Source: Gammaproteobacteria bacterium
GTDB taxonomy: Bacteria > Pseudomonadota > Gammaproteobacteria > GRL18
Length of the DNA stretch: 47,074 bases
Assembly (NCBI GenBank): GCA_016744395.1
Contig: JADGEK010000002.1
Location: 1 to 47,074, forward strand
Direction of reading: 5' to 3'
Shown: one piece after another, positions 25,376 to 34,026 of the stretch
How positions within the stretch are numbered: position 1 is the first letter of the stretch
Layout: every line of letters starts with the position of its first letter
Program-made: the position numbers and the translations under genes
The notes under the pieces: generated by a model
What the model saw: only the letters and a program-made list of their open reading frames with translations
What the model was told of the DNA's origin: nothing
The model's database searches: none

Positions 25376-26071
25376 ATGATAGAAAATAATATTGCAACGA
25401 CTATTGCTGACCGGATATTTGAAAACTTGTGTTCAGATATTGTTAAAGGTGAAATTACTGCAGGTAGTAAAATCAGTGAACCTGAGTTATCACTGCGTTT
25501 AAAAGTCAGTCGTGCATCATTACGTGAAGCGATTGGACGTCTGGAAGCATGTAACCTGGTCACACGTAAAGCTAATGTGGGTGCCAGGGTCATTTCCCTA
25601 AGTGAAAAAAAATTAATTGAGATTTATCATGTTCGCGAGCCTTTAGAAGGAATGGCTGCACGTCTTGCTGCTGAAAATATTACCCAAGATGAAATTGACA
25701 ATCTCCAGCAACTCATTAAACACCATGCTTATGAAGTCGAAAACGGTGATGGCCACACTTATTTTCAACATACAGGTGATTTAGATTTCCATTATTACAT
25801 TGTTCAAGGAAGTCATAATGAGCAATTAATCAGCCTACTTTGCAATGACCTTTATCATCTCATGCAGATGTACCGCTACCAATTTGGTCGAATAAGCCAA
25901 AGAACTTTGCCCGCTATCAATGAGCATCAATACGTATTAGGTGCCATTATTGATGGTGATGGAGAAATGGCAGAATTGTTAATGCGTAATCACATTCGCA
26001 AATCACGACGCAATATAGAGAAAATGATAACAGTGGTTGAATGTGGCCAGCTTTCAGATAATCTTGGGTAA
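25376..26071 (+). CDS. GntR-family transcriptional regulator, FadR/FCD subfamily
   Basis: 231 residues. The winged-helix domain covers about 8-75: RIFENLCSDIVKGEITAGSKISEPEL, then SRASLREAIGRLEACNLVTR. The FCD ligand-binding domain covers about 80-215. Metal-ligand-type residues are visible in DLDFHYYI (Asp, His), NEHQYVL (His) and RNHIRKS (His). FCD regulators usually sense small carboxylates such as lactate, pyruvate, glycolate or TCA acids. It sits between the frd/kor/rnf island and malate dehydrogenase, so regulation of these genes in response to a TCA-related acid is likely but unproven. Two TGTCGACA palindromes precede it. It converges with mdh across 33 bases. Confidence 0.85.
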   Translation: MIENNIATTIADRIFENLCSDIVKGEITAGSKISEPELSLRLKVSRASLREAIGRLEACNLVTRKANVGARVISLSEKKLIEIYHVREPLEGMAARLAAENITQDEIDNLQQLIKHHAYEVENGDGHTYFQHTGDLDFHYYIVQGSHNEQLISLLCNDLYHLMQMYRYQFGRISQRTLPAINEHQYVLGAIIDGDGEMAELLMRNHIRKSRRNIEKMITVVECGQLSDNLG

Positions 26072-26104
26072 ATTGCTTATTGAATTTATGGATCAGTTCT
26101 CGTT

Positions 26105-27055
26105 TTAAACGACAGCTTCATTGGTCTTTCTTTTATAATTCAGATCTGTGCTTCTTTTTTTAATGTGTTGAACTGAAATATTAAACGCGGTTGATTCTTT
26201 ATCACTAAGATGTATTTCAATGATTTTTTCAACGCCGTTGCGCCCAAGTACTACGGGTACACCCACAAATACACCATTAACGCCATATTCACCTTCAAGA
26301 TAGACTGCACAAGGCATTGTTTTATGATCATCTCTTAAAATTGACTTAGCCATTTGAATCACAGCAAGTCCTGGAGCAAAGTAGGATGAGCCCGTTTTAA
26401 GCAAGTTAACAATTTCAGAGCCAGCATGCTGTACTCTATGAACAATCGCTTCAATTCGATCTCTGGATAATAACTCAGCAATCGGTTGTCCATTAACCTG
26501 ACAATGATCTTCCAGAGGCACCATAAGTGCACCATGATCACCTAACACCATGGTAACAACTTCACTGGCACCGATATTCAACTCTTCTGCAATGAAGCAT
26601 TTAAAGCGGCCACCATCCAGAATTCCAGCCATACCAATCACACGCTCCTTGCTGAAACCACTCACATCATAGGCAAGTTGGACCATGGTATTGATTGGAT
26701 TTGTTACAACAATCAAAATGCAGTTTGGGGAATATTCAACAACCAGTTTCACAACTGATTCCAGAATGTTCGCATTGGTAAGCAGTAAATCGTCACGTGA
26801 CATACCAGGCTTACGGGAGACACCTGCAGTAATGATAACCACTGCAGAATCTGCAGTGTCTTTATAATCATCCGTACCTGTAACAATTACATCACTTTGA
26901 ATAAGTGCCATAGACTGGGTAATATCCAGCGCTTTGCCTTTAGCAAGATCGCCATTTTGATCGAGTAGTACAATATTTCCAAGTTCAAGTGTTGCCGCAG
27001 AAACGGCTGCATGCGCGCCAACATTACCAGCACCAATAATTGTGATTTTTTCCAT
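26105..27055 (-). CDS. mdh: NAD-dependent malate dehydrogenase (LDH-like type)
   Basis: 316 residues. Dinucleotide site GAGNVGAHAA (8-17), with an acidic residue in LLDQ (Asp32), points to NAD. Substrate-loop arginines are in VSRKPGMSRDDLL (Arg81, Arg87). The proton relay Asp147 and Arg150 (ILDGGRF) and catalytic His174 (LGDHGALM) are present. Arg81, at the position that distinguishes malate from lactate dehydrogenases, supports malate. It interconverts oxaloacetate and malate in the cytoplasm. This LDH-like form is common in organisms with a reductive TCA cycle. The sequence GGR in place of the usual SAR after ILD is slightly unusual. A palindromic repeat (copy E) lies in its leader. Confidence 0.88.
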   Translation of the reverse strand: MEKITIIGAGNVGAHAAVSAATLELGNIVLLDQNGDLAKGKALDITQSMALIQSDVIVTGTDDYKDTADSAVVIITAGVSRKPGMSRDDLLLTNANILESVVKLVVEYSPNCILIVVTNPINTMVQLAYDVSGFSKERVIGMAGILDGGRFKCFIAEELNIGASEVVTMVLGDHGALMVPLEDHCQVNGQPIAELLSRDRIEAIVHRVQHAGSEIVNLLKTGSSYFAPGLAVIQMAKSILRDDHKTMPCAVYLEGEYGVNGVFVGVPVVLGRNGVEKIIEIHLSDKESTAFNISVQHIKKRSTDLNYKRKTNEAVV

Positions 27056-27059
27056 TAAC

Positions 27060-27105
27060 AGCCCTCTAATCCCCTAAAACCTTTCTAAATGAAGGGGTAT
27101 TATTA
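27060..27105 (-). repeat. Palindromic repeat copy E in the mdh leader
   Basis: On the minus strand ACCCCTTCATTTAGAAAGGT is followed by TTTAGGGGATTAGAGGGCTG, a degenerate match to the ...CCCCTTCTTTAGAAGGGGATTGAGGGGG family. It ends five bases before the mdh ATG, so it would be in the 5' leader and overlap the region expected to hold the ribosome-binding site. Confidence 0.45.
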
Positions 27106-27180
27106 TGCACTGAAATAAACCTATGGGCAAATGAAAATAATCAAAGAAATTGGATTGATGATGGAAGTTGAATTAAAAAC

Positions 27181-27224
27181 AAAAAAAAGGCCTTCAATTT
27201 TTTTTACCATTGAAGGCCTTTTTT
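27181..27224. terminator. Bidirectional rho-independent terminator
   Basis: AAAAAGGCCTTCAAT and ATTGAAGGCCTTTTT form a perfect stem of about 15 pairs around a short T-rich loop, with A- and T-tracts on both sides. It lies beyond the end of the pentapeptide-repeat gene (minus strand) and separates it from mdh. Confidence 0.85.
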
Positions 27225-27276
27225 CTATTGTTAATGATGCTAATTCAAAATTTTAAAATTCACCCTTCATAGTTAA

Positions 27277-27801
27277 TTATAAGCACTCTCCAACAGAGCC
27301 ATTTGCACAGATGCGGCCATCGGTCCATGTGGCATTACTCAGTTTTGCCTGAATAAGAATAGCACCTTGTAGATTTGCACCTTGTAAATTAGCACCTCTT
27401 AAATCCGCATCAAGAAGATTGACTTGTTGCATATTAGCAAGCATTAAATTTGCATTTTGTAAGTTAACAGCATGCATATGAGCGCCTTGAAGATTAATCA
27501 GCATCATATTTGCCCCTTTAAAATTGGACATTTGAAGGATGGAGTGCGACAAGTTAGCACGTTGTAAGTCAGCACCATCCAATCTCATCGTAGTCATTGA
27601 TGAACCATTCATATCAACTCCCGCAAGTTTTGCTCCGATGCGAACAGCAGAGGTACACTGGGTTTCAGGTTCAAATTTACAAAGTGTGTTAACGTCCTTG
27701 ATGGAATCAATGTCATCAGTCCAGGCACTGGCATAAGAAAAAATTCCACTGACAAGTAATGCGGAACTCGCAAGTATAGTACGGTTTAGTAAGCGTTTCA
27801 T
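27277..27801 (-). CDS. Secreted pentapeptide-repeat protein
   Basis: 174 residues. A signal peptide (MKRLLNRTILASSALLVSGIF, cleavage near YASA-W) precedes a region with a Cys pair (CKFEPETQC). From about residue 62 come about sixteen consecutive five-residue repeats of the A(N/D)LxX type, such as ADLQRANLSHS, ANMMLINLQGAHMHAVNLQNANLML, and ADLRGANLQGANLQGA. These should fold as a right-handed quadrilateral beta-helix. The C-terminus has a second Cys pair (ICANGSVGECL), likely disulfide-bonded. Periplasmic or extracellular location is inferred from the signal. Function is not predictable from the repeats. It is a single-gene unit ending in a strong terminator. Confidence 0.85.
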   Translation of the reverse strand: MKRLLNRTILASSALLVSGIFSYASAWTDDIDSIKDVNTLCKFEPETQCTSAVRIGAKLAGVDMNGSSMTTMRLDGADLQRANLSHSILQMSNFKGANMMLINLQGAHMHAVNLQNANLMLANMQQVNLLDADLRGANLQGANLQGAILIQAKLSNATWTDGRICANGSVGECL

Positions 27802-28008
27802 AATACATCCTCAGGATAAATGGTTATAGGCACCCTTCTTTTATTATTGTTATATGGATTAAATATTCCCTGCAAGAGGAAATCTGAAATAGATTCCATT
27901 GCGGTTAATTTATCCGTTATTATCTAAAAGGTTAAGGTAGTGTTAGGATCTTAAACGATCCATTTAGGATGTTACCTTGATATACATTTAGGGTTCAAGT
28001 TAATTTTA

Positions 28009-29265
28009 TTATTTATTTTCTTCATCATCTATTTCTATATCTTCGTCATCAATTAATATTTCTATTGGCTCTAAAGTCAGAGCTGATAATCCAGACTTGG
28101 GTTTTGCTGATTCCTTCTTTGTCTTTTCTTCTTTTTCATTGACTTTAGTTTCTATTTGAATGTTTGATTCTGTTTTTTCTTGTTTTGTAGTATGTTTCGA
28201 ACCATCATTTTCATTTAAAGTGATTTTCAAACGTAAATTATTTTTTGAATCCGCATTCTTTAGTGCTTCATCAACAGTAATTTTCCCAGTTTTATATAGT
28301 TTTAATAAGGCTGCATCAAAAGTCTGCATACCTTGCGCCTCACCTTTTTCCATGACCTCTTTAATTTCACCAATTTGACCTGATTTAATCAAATCACTGA
28401 TTCTTGGCGTGCCCAATAGCACTTCAATCGCTGCAGCACGTTTATGATCTACCGTCGGAATTAAGCGCTGAGAAATAATGCCTCGCATATTAAGGGATAA
28501 ATCAAGCAGCAATTGTTTGTGTCTTTCATCTGGAAAAAAATTAATAATGCGATCCAGTGCCTGATTGGCGTTATTTGCATGTAGGGTAGAAACACATAAA
28601 TGCCCTGTTTCAGCAAATGCCAGAGCATGCTCCATAGTTTCCTGAGAGCGAATTTCACCAATTAAAATCACATCAGGGGCTTGTCTAAGTGTGTTTTCTA
28701 AAGCATCTTCATAACAGTCCGTATCGACACCCACCTCTCTTTGATTAATAATGGATTTTTTATGTTGATGAACAAATTCAACAGGATCCTCAATGGTGAT
28801 AATATGACCTGCCGAATTACTGTTTCTATAATCAATTAAAGCCGCAAGTGATGTTGACTTACCCGATCCCGTTCCACCCACAAAGAGCAACAAACCTCTT
28901 TTTTGCATAATAAGTTTGGGTAATATTGGTGGCAAGCCAAGTTCTTTAAAGCTTGGAATGTCTGTTTTAATTGCTCTGACCACCATTGAAACCTGATTAC
29001 GCTGCATGAAGATGTTAATTCTAAATCGACCAATTCCCTTACGTGAAATGGCAAGATTCATTTCAGGCTTATGCTCAAAAGCCTTGATCTGTTCCTCATC
29101 CATCAATTCATAGGCCACTTTTTTTGTTTCATCGGCAACCAGGGGATCATTATTTAAAGGCACTAACCTGCCATGAATTTTTGCACTGATGGGTGCTCCA
29201 GTACTCATAAAAATATCGGAGCCGTCTTTTTCTACCATTATTTTCAAGTAATCATCAAAAACCAT
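28009..29265 (-). CDS. pilU: Type IV pilus retraction ATPase, PilU-type
   Basis: 418 residues. Walker A GGTGSGKST (130-138), Asp-box HIITIEDPVEFVH, Walker B DVILIGEIR and His-box TGHLCVSTLHANNA define the PilT/PilU retraction family. The N-terminus (DYLKIMVEKDGSDIFMSTGAPISAKIHG) and slightly longer length fit PilU better than PilT. The last about 70 residues are a low-complexity, charged extension (Lys/Glu-rich, then very acidic: ILIDDEDIEIDDEE), not part of the ATPase core. PilU powers pilus retraction together with PilT. No pilT or other pilus gene is adjacent, although pilT-pilU pairs are common. It is monocistronic here. Confidence 0.88.
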   Translation of the reverse strand: MVFDDYLKIMVEKDGSDIFMSTGAPISAKIHGRLVPLNNDPLVADETKKVAYELMDEEQIKAFEHKPEMNLAISRKGIGRFRINIFMQRNQVSMVVRAIKTDIPSFKELGLPPILPKLIMQKRGLLLFVGGTGSGKSTSLAALIDYRNSNSAGHIITIEDPVEFVHQHKKSIINQREVGVDTDCYEDALENTLRQAPDVILIGEIRSQETMEHALAFAETGHLCVSTLHANNANQALDRIINFFPDERHKQLLLDLSLNMRGIISQRLIPTVDHKRAAAIEVLLGTPRISDLIKSGQIGEIKEVMEKGEAQGMQTFDAALLKLYKTGKITVDEALKNADSKNNLRLKITLNENDGSKHTTKQEKTESNIQIETKVNEKEEKTKKESAKPKSGLSALTLEPIEILIDDEDIEIDDEENK

Positions 29266-29424
29266 TTTTAATCCAGTTATTTAAAATTAATATTTAAAAC
29301 TAGAATAGTTCATAAATTATATTCTGTAAGGTGTTCAATACTGAAAGTTTATGATTTGCAGAAAATAATGGAGATAATGTACAATTTACCGCTTATTTAT
29401 AACCCGTAAAAAGGATAATTGCGT

Positions 29425-29811
29425 ATGGAACACCACTTTCCAGTCAGAGTTTACTATGAAGATACCGATCATTCTGGTGTCGTCTATTATGCAAACTACC
29501 TCAAATACATGGAACGCGCCAGAGAAGATGTGCTGGGAATCGATGTTCTGATTAAGCTATGGAAAGAGCAACAAATAGGCTTTGCCGTTTATTCGGTTAA
29601 TGTTAAGTATACGGACGCTGCTGTATTTGGTGATCAGCTTGATGTACGCACTACATTCAAAATGGACAGCCCATACCGTGCAATTATCAATCAGGACATC
29701 TGGAAAAAAGAGGCCACAAAAGCATCCATCAAAGGCGTTGTGGAACTGATTTGCATTGATAAGAATAATCGATTATTAGCATTCGATGATGTCATTCAAC
29801 TGCCAAAGTAA
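29425..29811 (+). CDS. ybgC: YbgC-type acyl-CoA thioesterase
   Basis: 128 residues from the ATG at 29425, which has AAGGAT ten bases upstream; a TTG two codons earlier is possible but closer to that site. The hallmark hotdog-fold motif VYYEDTDHSGVVYYANYLKYMERARED (8-34) contains the catalytic Asp15. YbgC hydrolyses short-chain or malonyl-type acyl-CoA thioesters and is tied to the Tol-Pal system. In many gammaproteobacteria the gene precedes tolQRAB-pal; here those genes are absent and a c-di-GMP protein follows, so the usual cluster is broken or this is a paralogue. Confidence 0.85.
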   Translation: MEHHFPVRVYYEDTDHSGVVYYANYLKYMERAREDVLGIDVLIKLWKEQQIGFAVYSVNVKYTDAAVFGDQLDVRTTFKMDSPYRAIINQDIWKKEATKASIKGVVELICIDKNNRLLAFDDVIQLPK

Positions 29812-29912
29812 GCATTTTAAAAATACCTGGGTCTCTCAAAACTCTCTTCTCGAACTGTAAATATTGAGCTAAAAAGAAAAACCAAAGAGATTCAGGTGTT
29901 AAATCATTTATA

Positions 29913-29948
29913 ACAGACAAAAAAGCATAACTATGCTATTTTGTCTGT
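29913..29948 (+). terminator. Strong stem-loop between ybgC and the GGDEF/EAL gene
   Basis: ACAGACAAAAAAGCAT, loop AACT, ATGCTATTTTGTCTGT: sixteen pairs with one mismatch. It is about 100 bases after ybgC and ends 23 bases before the next start codon. It lacks a downstream T-tract, so it may be a terminator for ybgC or a leader structure controlling the following gene. Confidence 0.5.
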
Positions 29949-29971
29949 ATTGAACTGATTCTCTGAAGCCA

Positions 29972-32134
29972 ATGTCTGAACATAAAGAACAATCTCTTAT
30001 ACTAGAAGATGCAACTTTCGAAGAAGTACCCATTACTTCTGAAGAATATGACATCATTTCTAATTTACAACAACAAATATTAGAAATGATGGCTTCTCAT
30101 GGACTGACATCCGATATTTTAGAGCGCTTGTGTATTCTGGCTGAAAGTTTATTAGCCAACTCAGTGGCCTCAATTATGATGCAGGACACTGAAACAGGGC
30201 TAATGAGTGTTCTTACAGCACCATCAATTCCAGATGAGGGACATAATGCACTGGCAAATCTAAAACCAGGTCCTGGTGGTGGTTCATGCGGCAATGCTGT
30301 CTTTAGAAATGAACCTCAATTTGTCTTTAATACTTATAAAGATGAGCGATGGGAAAATCTTCGTCAAATTGCCTATGATTTTAATCTGTGCACCTGTTGG
30401 TCCACCCCAATACGCGACAAAAATAATAAAGCCATTGGCTCATTTGCACTCTCTTCATTTGAACACCGCTCTCCTGCTCCTTTTCATAAAAAACTTCTGG
30501 AAACAGGCGCAGCTATTATTACAATTGTTCTTCAAAACCAATTCAATGAAGAAAGGGTTCAATTATTTGCCAATGCACTTCAGAATGCTTCCGAAGGCAT
30601 TCTTATTACGGACAAAAATAGCCGAATCATTGAAGTTAATCCTGCCTTTGAAACTATCTTCGGATATAAAGAACCCGAAGTGCTGCATAAAAATCCCAGC
30701 TTTTTTGCTTCAAAGAAAACAGATAAGCATTTTTACAACAAAATGTGGGATAAAATTCATGCTGACTCAAACTGGAGTGGTGAGGTTGTGAATCAACGTG
30801 CCGATGGCACAGAAATGACTCAATGGGCCAGTATCAGCACACTGTTTAACAAAAACTATGAAGTGCAAAACTATCTCGCTATCTATACAGACTTAACCGA
30901 ATTAAAAAAATCTCAAAAACAAATTGAATACATGGCATACCATGACTCAGTAACCAATCTCTTTAATAAAACCTATTTAGAGCACCTTATTAACACTGAT
31001 GGTGAGTTCACATTAATCTTACTGAACATTAATAATTTCAGTTATATCAATACAGCTTATGGTTTTGATCTGGGTGATCAACTTTTAGTCAAAATTGCCA
31101 AAATATTTGAAACTAATTTTGATGCCAACAGCACACACCGATTCAATTCAGATGAATTTGCCTTACTATTCAATAAAAAAATAGACATCGATAAAGCTAT
31201 TGCTCAAATACAAAAGTACTTTTATAATTCAACCGTACAAGTCAATAACATCACCTTAAATATCTCTTTTACTTATGGCGCATCGGTAGGCAATAAAAAC
31301 CTACTTCGCAATAGTGCCCTGGCTCTTAAACAAGCCAAGGAAAGTGGTAAAAATCGCTACCACATATTCAATCAGGATGAAGACTCGATTGATCACTCTC
31401 ATCGGGAATCATTCATTGCCTCTAATAATTTGCTGCACCACGCATTAGAAGAAAACCGAATCATTCCTTTTTTTCAAGGAATTTACAACAATAAAACTCA
31501 ACACATATCTAAATTTGAAGCTTTAGCTCGTATTGAAAAAGACGGCAAAATCATCTCTCCCTATCAGTTCTTAGAGCCTGCTCGACTTTCGGGGTTATTA
31601 TCTGAAATCACTAAAGTAATGATTGATAAAACATTCAAAGTCATGTCAAATAATGACTCTATTTTCTCTATTAATATTACAGAAAATGATCTAAGTCTGT
31701 ATTATCTGAATGAGTACTTAGATGAAAAATTAAATCAATATAAAATTAACCCGCAGCGGGTCATTTTAGAAGTCTTAGAAGGCGTGAGTTCCACAGGTAA
31801 AAAGAATCATATTAGGCAACTCAATTTGCTCAAAGCAAAAGGAATTGCTCTGGCCATTGATGACTTTGGTGCCGAATACTCCAATTTTGAAAGGATATTA
31901 GATTTAGATATTGACTATTTAAAGATTGATGCAAAATACATTAAGGATATTGATACTAACCCCAAAAGTTATGAAATCACTCGAGCAATTGTCTTCTTTG
32001 CTAAAAATGCAAACATTCCTTGTATCGCTGAGTTTGTCCATAATGGGATGGTACAAAAAATAGTTGAGGAGTTGGATATTGATTATTCACAAGGCTATTA
32101 TTTTTCAGAACCGTCAGCACAGCCTAAAATATAG
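29972..32134 (+). CDS. GAF-PAS-GGDEF-EAL protein, probable c-di-GMP phosphodiesterase
   Basis: 720 residues, no membrane segment. A GAF domain (about 45-190; PGPGGGSCGNAVFRNEPQFV and CTCWSTPIRDKNN) is followed by a PAS domain (about 195-310; ASEGILITD, EVNPAFETIFGY). The GGDEF domain (about 320-465) has NSDEF at 392-396 in place of GGDEF, so diguanylate cyclase activity is unlikely. The EAL domain (about 485-720) keeps Glu516 (FEALAR), Asn in SINITEND, Glu600/Glu603 region (LEVLEG), Asp630/Asp631 (DDFG), Lys651, Glu687 and Gln707, the metal and catalytic residues. It therefore probably degrades c-di-GMP in response to a cytoplasmic signal. The degenerate GGDEF may bind GTP as an allosteric site. 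Confidence 0.85.
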   Translation: MSEHKEQSLILEDATFEEVPITSEEYDIISNLQQQILEMMASHGLTSDILERLCILAESLLANSVASIMMQDTETGLMSVLTAPSIPDEGHNALANLKPGPGGGSCGNAVFRNEPQFVFNTYKDERWENLRQIAYDFNLCTCWSTPIRDKNNKAIGSFALSSFEHRSPAPFHKKLLETGAAIITIVLQNQFNEERVQLFANALQNASEGILITDKNSRIIEVNPAFETIFGYKEPEVLHKNPSFFASKKTDKHFYNKMWDKIHADSNWSGEVVNQRADGTEMTQWASISTLFNKNYEVQNYLAIYTDLTELKKSQKQIEYMAYHDSVTNLFNKTYLEHLINTDGEFTLILLNINNFSYINTAYGFDLGDQLLVKIAKIFETNFDANSTHRFNSDEFALLFNKKIDIDKAIAQIQKYFYNSTVQVNNITLNISFTYGASVGNKNLLRNSALALKQAKESGKNRYHIFNQDEDSIDHSHRESFIASNNLLHHALEENRIIPFFQGIYNNKTQHISKFEALARIEKDGKIISPYQFLEPARLSGLLSEITKVMIDKTFKVMSNNDSIFSINITENDLSLYYLNEYLDEKLNQYKINPQRVILEVLEGVSSTGKKNHIRQLNLLKAKGIALAIDDFGAEYSNFERILDLDIDYLKIDAKYIKDIDTNPKSYEITRAIVFFAKNANIPCIAEFVHNGMVQKIVEELDIDYSQGYYFSEPSAQPKI

Positions 32135-32275
32135 CTATCTTTTACTAAAATAATGTCTAAAGTCGACAAAATTAATGTCTTATTACCCCAGATAAACTCC
32201 ATTCTACTTTCATAATAAAAAGCCCTGAACTATAATTTAAGCAATTAATGTATAAAGATATAAAGTGTAACGAAC

Positions 32276-32914
32276 ATGACGGTTCTCAGTGATTTACGCC
32301 AATCCATAATGGAATATTATCATAGAAACATATTAAGGTTTTATAGTGGTACTAATAAGTCATATGATATTCCTCATATGCATTTCAATGACTTAGAAAA
32401 CCCAAAATTAATTTTACATGATGATACCCCTGTTTTTATTGGCCATATTGAAGTGGATAATGAAGGTATTTCTAATTTTATTCATGACACACCACTTACT
32501 ATTGGCTGTGATGATACGTGTGAAATCATTTGTATGCAGGACTTTATTATTCAAGGCCGCTTACCCAGCTTATCAACCATTCGCCAATCTGATAATGACC
32601 AAGAAGAAGCAAGATATTATGCTTATCAAACCATTAATCAGCAAAAAAGTGATCGTCAGGAAATTTTTCCCTTGCTGAGGGCTCAATCCTCTCAGACCTC
32701 ATATCGTTTAAGAACTCGCCTAAACCTTTTACTCAATGGTATTGATAAACAAATAGAAATTGAGCTGACTGAGCATCCGGATGAGTTTGAATGGATCACG
32801 AACAATGAGGAGCGTTTTGGTGATGTGTGCAATCGCCTTGAAATTGCAATATTTAAAATGCCCTCTCAAATCATACTGACACGATATGAAACAGCTGACA
32901 AAATTGACTTGTAA
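32276..32914 (+). CDS. Conserved-looking protein of unknown function
   Basis: 212 residues, soluble, no signal peptide or membrane segment. The sequence is mixed alpha/beta in character and slightly acidic. A few motifs stand out (IGCDDTCEIICMQDFIIQG about 76-94, with three Cys, and DEFEWITNNEERFGDVCNRLEIA near the C-terminus), but I recognise no family. It follows the GGDEF/EAL gene by 141 bases in the same direction, with an AT-rich gap, so co-transcription is uncertain. Codon use looks like the neighbours. No function is proposed. Confidence 0.65.
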   Translation: MTVLSDLRQSIMEYYHRNILRFYSGTNKSYDIPHMHFNDLENPKLILHDDTPVFIGHIEVDNEGISNFIHDTPLTIGCDDTCEIICMQDFIIQGRLPSLSTIRQSDNDQEEARYYAYQTINQQKSDRQEIFPLLRAQSSQTSYRLRTRLNLLLNGIDKQIEIELTEHPDEFEWITNNEERFGDVCNRLEIAIFKMPSQIILTRYETADKIDL

Positions 32915-32939
32915 TTCTTGTTTATGTGTTAAAATACCC

Positions 32940-33285
32940 GATAAATACTCCTAAAGAGTAAAAGCTTCTTATTTAACACCCTGACCATGAGCTGATGTTT
33001 AGTATTAACCCTAATGGTTTTATTTAATAAATAGTGATACGGTTAAATCATACTCCTTACCTGAGGTTCCCGCAATAAACTGACCGGCTTTAATGAGTTT
33101 ATTGATATAACAGGTTTAACAGGTAGCGCTTGCCGGGTACGCTAGGACATGGTTCGCTCCCAGTCTCAAGGAGTAGATACTCTGCAACTGGCTAAAGACG
33201 AAAGTGGTGACTACGGTCCCCATCGTGACAGCATCAGTTGTAGGGTTTAATATATAGCTTTAGGCCTTATCTTTTTTATCTTCAA
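32940..33285 (+). ncRNA. Candidate structured non-coding RNA
   Basis: A 390-base gap between two convergent unknown genes has a segment (about 33065-33245) clearly richer in G and C than its surroundings. It holds several potential stems: AATAAAC/GTTTATT (about 33075-33107), TAGCG/CGCTA around CTTGCCGGGTA, GAGT-AGAT-ACTC, and a longer-range CAACTG/CAGTTG pair enclosing GGTCCCCATCGTGACAGCAT. An extended -10 (TGTTAAAAT, about 32924-32932) precedes it, and a T-run (TTATCTTTTTTATC) lies near 33263-33276. It does not match tmRNA, RNase P RNA, 6S RNA, SRP RNA or riboswitch consensus sequences known to me. Strand is a guess based on the promoter-like motif. Confidence 0.3.
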
Positions 33286-33305
33286 TAAAAGACCCCCTTA
33301 TATTT

Positions 33306-33806
33306 CTAGCTTGTTTCTTCTTCACTCATAGTAAATTGATAAATATGTGTTTTTTTGCCTTTAAACAAACCCACACGTTTTTTCTTAAAGTACAAGCCTA
33401 AATTTAAGTCAGGACATGCAAACTGAACATTAACAGTGTGCTTCGTTAAGGCTTCTCTTACTTCAATATTTTCTACCAAAACCTCTTTAATCACGTTATA
33501 CAATGGTTCCTTCATAACACAAAAATAAAGCGTTCGCTCTCTATCCCCTTTAATAACTACATAAGATGGGATAATGCAGCCTTCATATTCATTAAGCAAT
33601 GGCATCTTAACTTCATTATTCACCATTAATCCCTCTTTTTTTATTTTGAGAGATGGCACAAGAGCTGGTATGCTTTTGATTATCGCCTTAAGCATACGCA
33701 TAGCAATTCTTTTATGTTGAGCATGCTGCTCAGCTGTTTCCGAATCTGACAACAAATGTTCTGGTGACAGATCATTTTCGGGTGCAATTGGAACATGAGT
33801 ATTCAC
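33306..33806 (-). CDS. Protein of unknown function
   Basis: 166 residues, soluble. An acidic, low-complexity N-terminus (about 1-30) precedes a compact domain starting HKRIAMRMLKAIIKSIPALVPSLKIKKEG. The core looks alpha/beta (PSYVVIKGDRERTLYFCVMKEPLYNVIKEVL), ending in basic strands FKKKRVGLFKGKKTHIYQFTM. No signal peptide, membrane segment or catalytic motif is visible. I do not recognise the family. It is convergent with the candidate RNA region and has a long 680-base upstream gap containing DnaA-box-like sites. Confidence 0.6.
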   Translation of the reverse strand: MNTHVPIAPENDLSPEHLLSDSETAEQHAQHKRIAMRMLKAIIKSIPALVPSLKIKKEGLMVNNEVKMPLLNEYEGCIIPSYVVIKGDRERTLYFCVMKEPLYNVIKEVLVENIEVREALTKHTVNVQFACPDLNLGLYFKKKRVGLFKGKKTHIYQFTMSEEETS

Positions 33807-34026
33807 GTTTATAATTACCTATAATCAGCCTTCTAAACTAAGAATAGGAAAAAAAATTAAATATATCAACTCTTGCATATCAAACAAAAATCACTCTTTA
33901 TCGCCTCCACAATTGCAAAGACCAGGATACCAGCGAATAGAGGTGGCTATACTCTATAGTGCTTCATTTTTTAAATATCGACAAAATCACCTTGAAAACA
34001 CTCACTAACTTACTGTTTTATAAATC

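Noticed and set aside
30276..30791. 171-codon frame shifted within the GAF-PAS region
   Set aside because: Overlaps conserved GAF and PAS codons and has no independent motif.
33110..33170. tRNA suggested by GGTTCGCTCCC
   Set aside because: No acceptor stem, anticodon arm or D arm can be placed around it.
32940..33285. tmRNA, RNase P RNA, 6S RNA, SRP RNA, or c-di-GMP or cobalamin riboswitch
   Set aside because: Conserved blocks of these RNAs that I know were looked for on both strands and not found.
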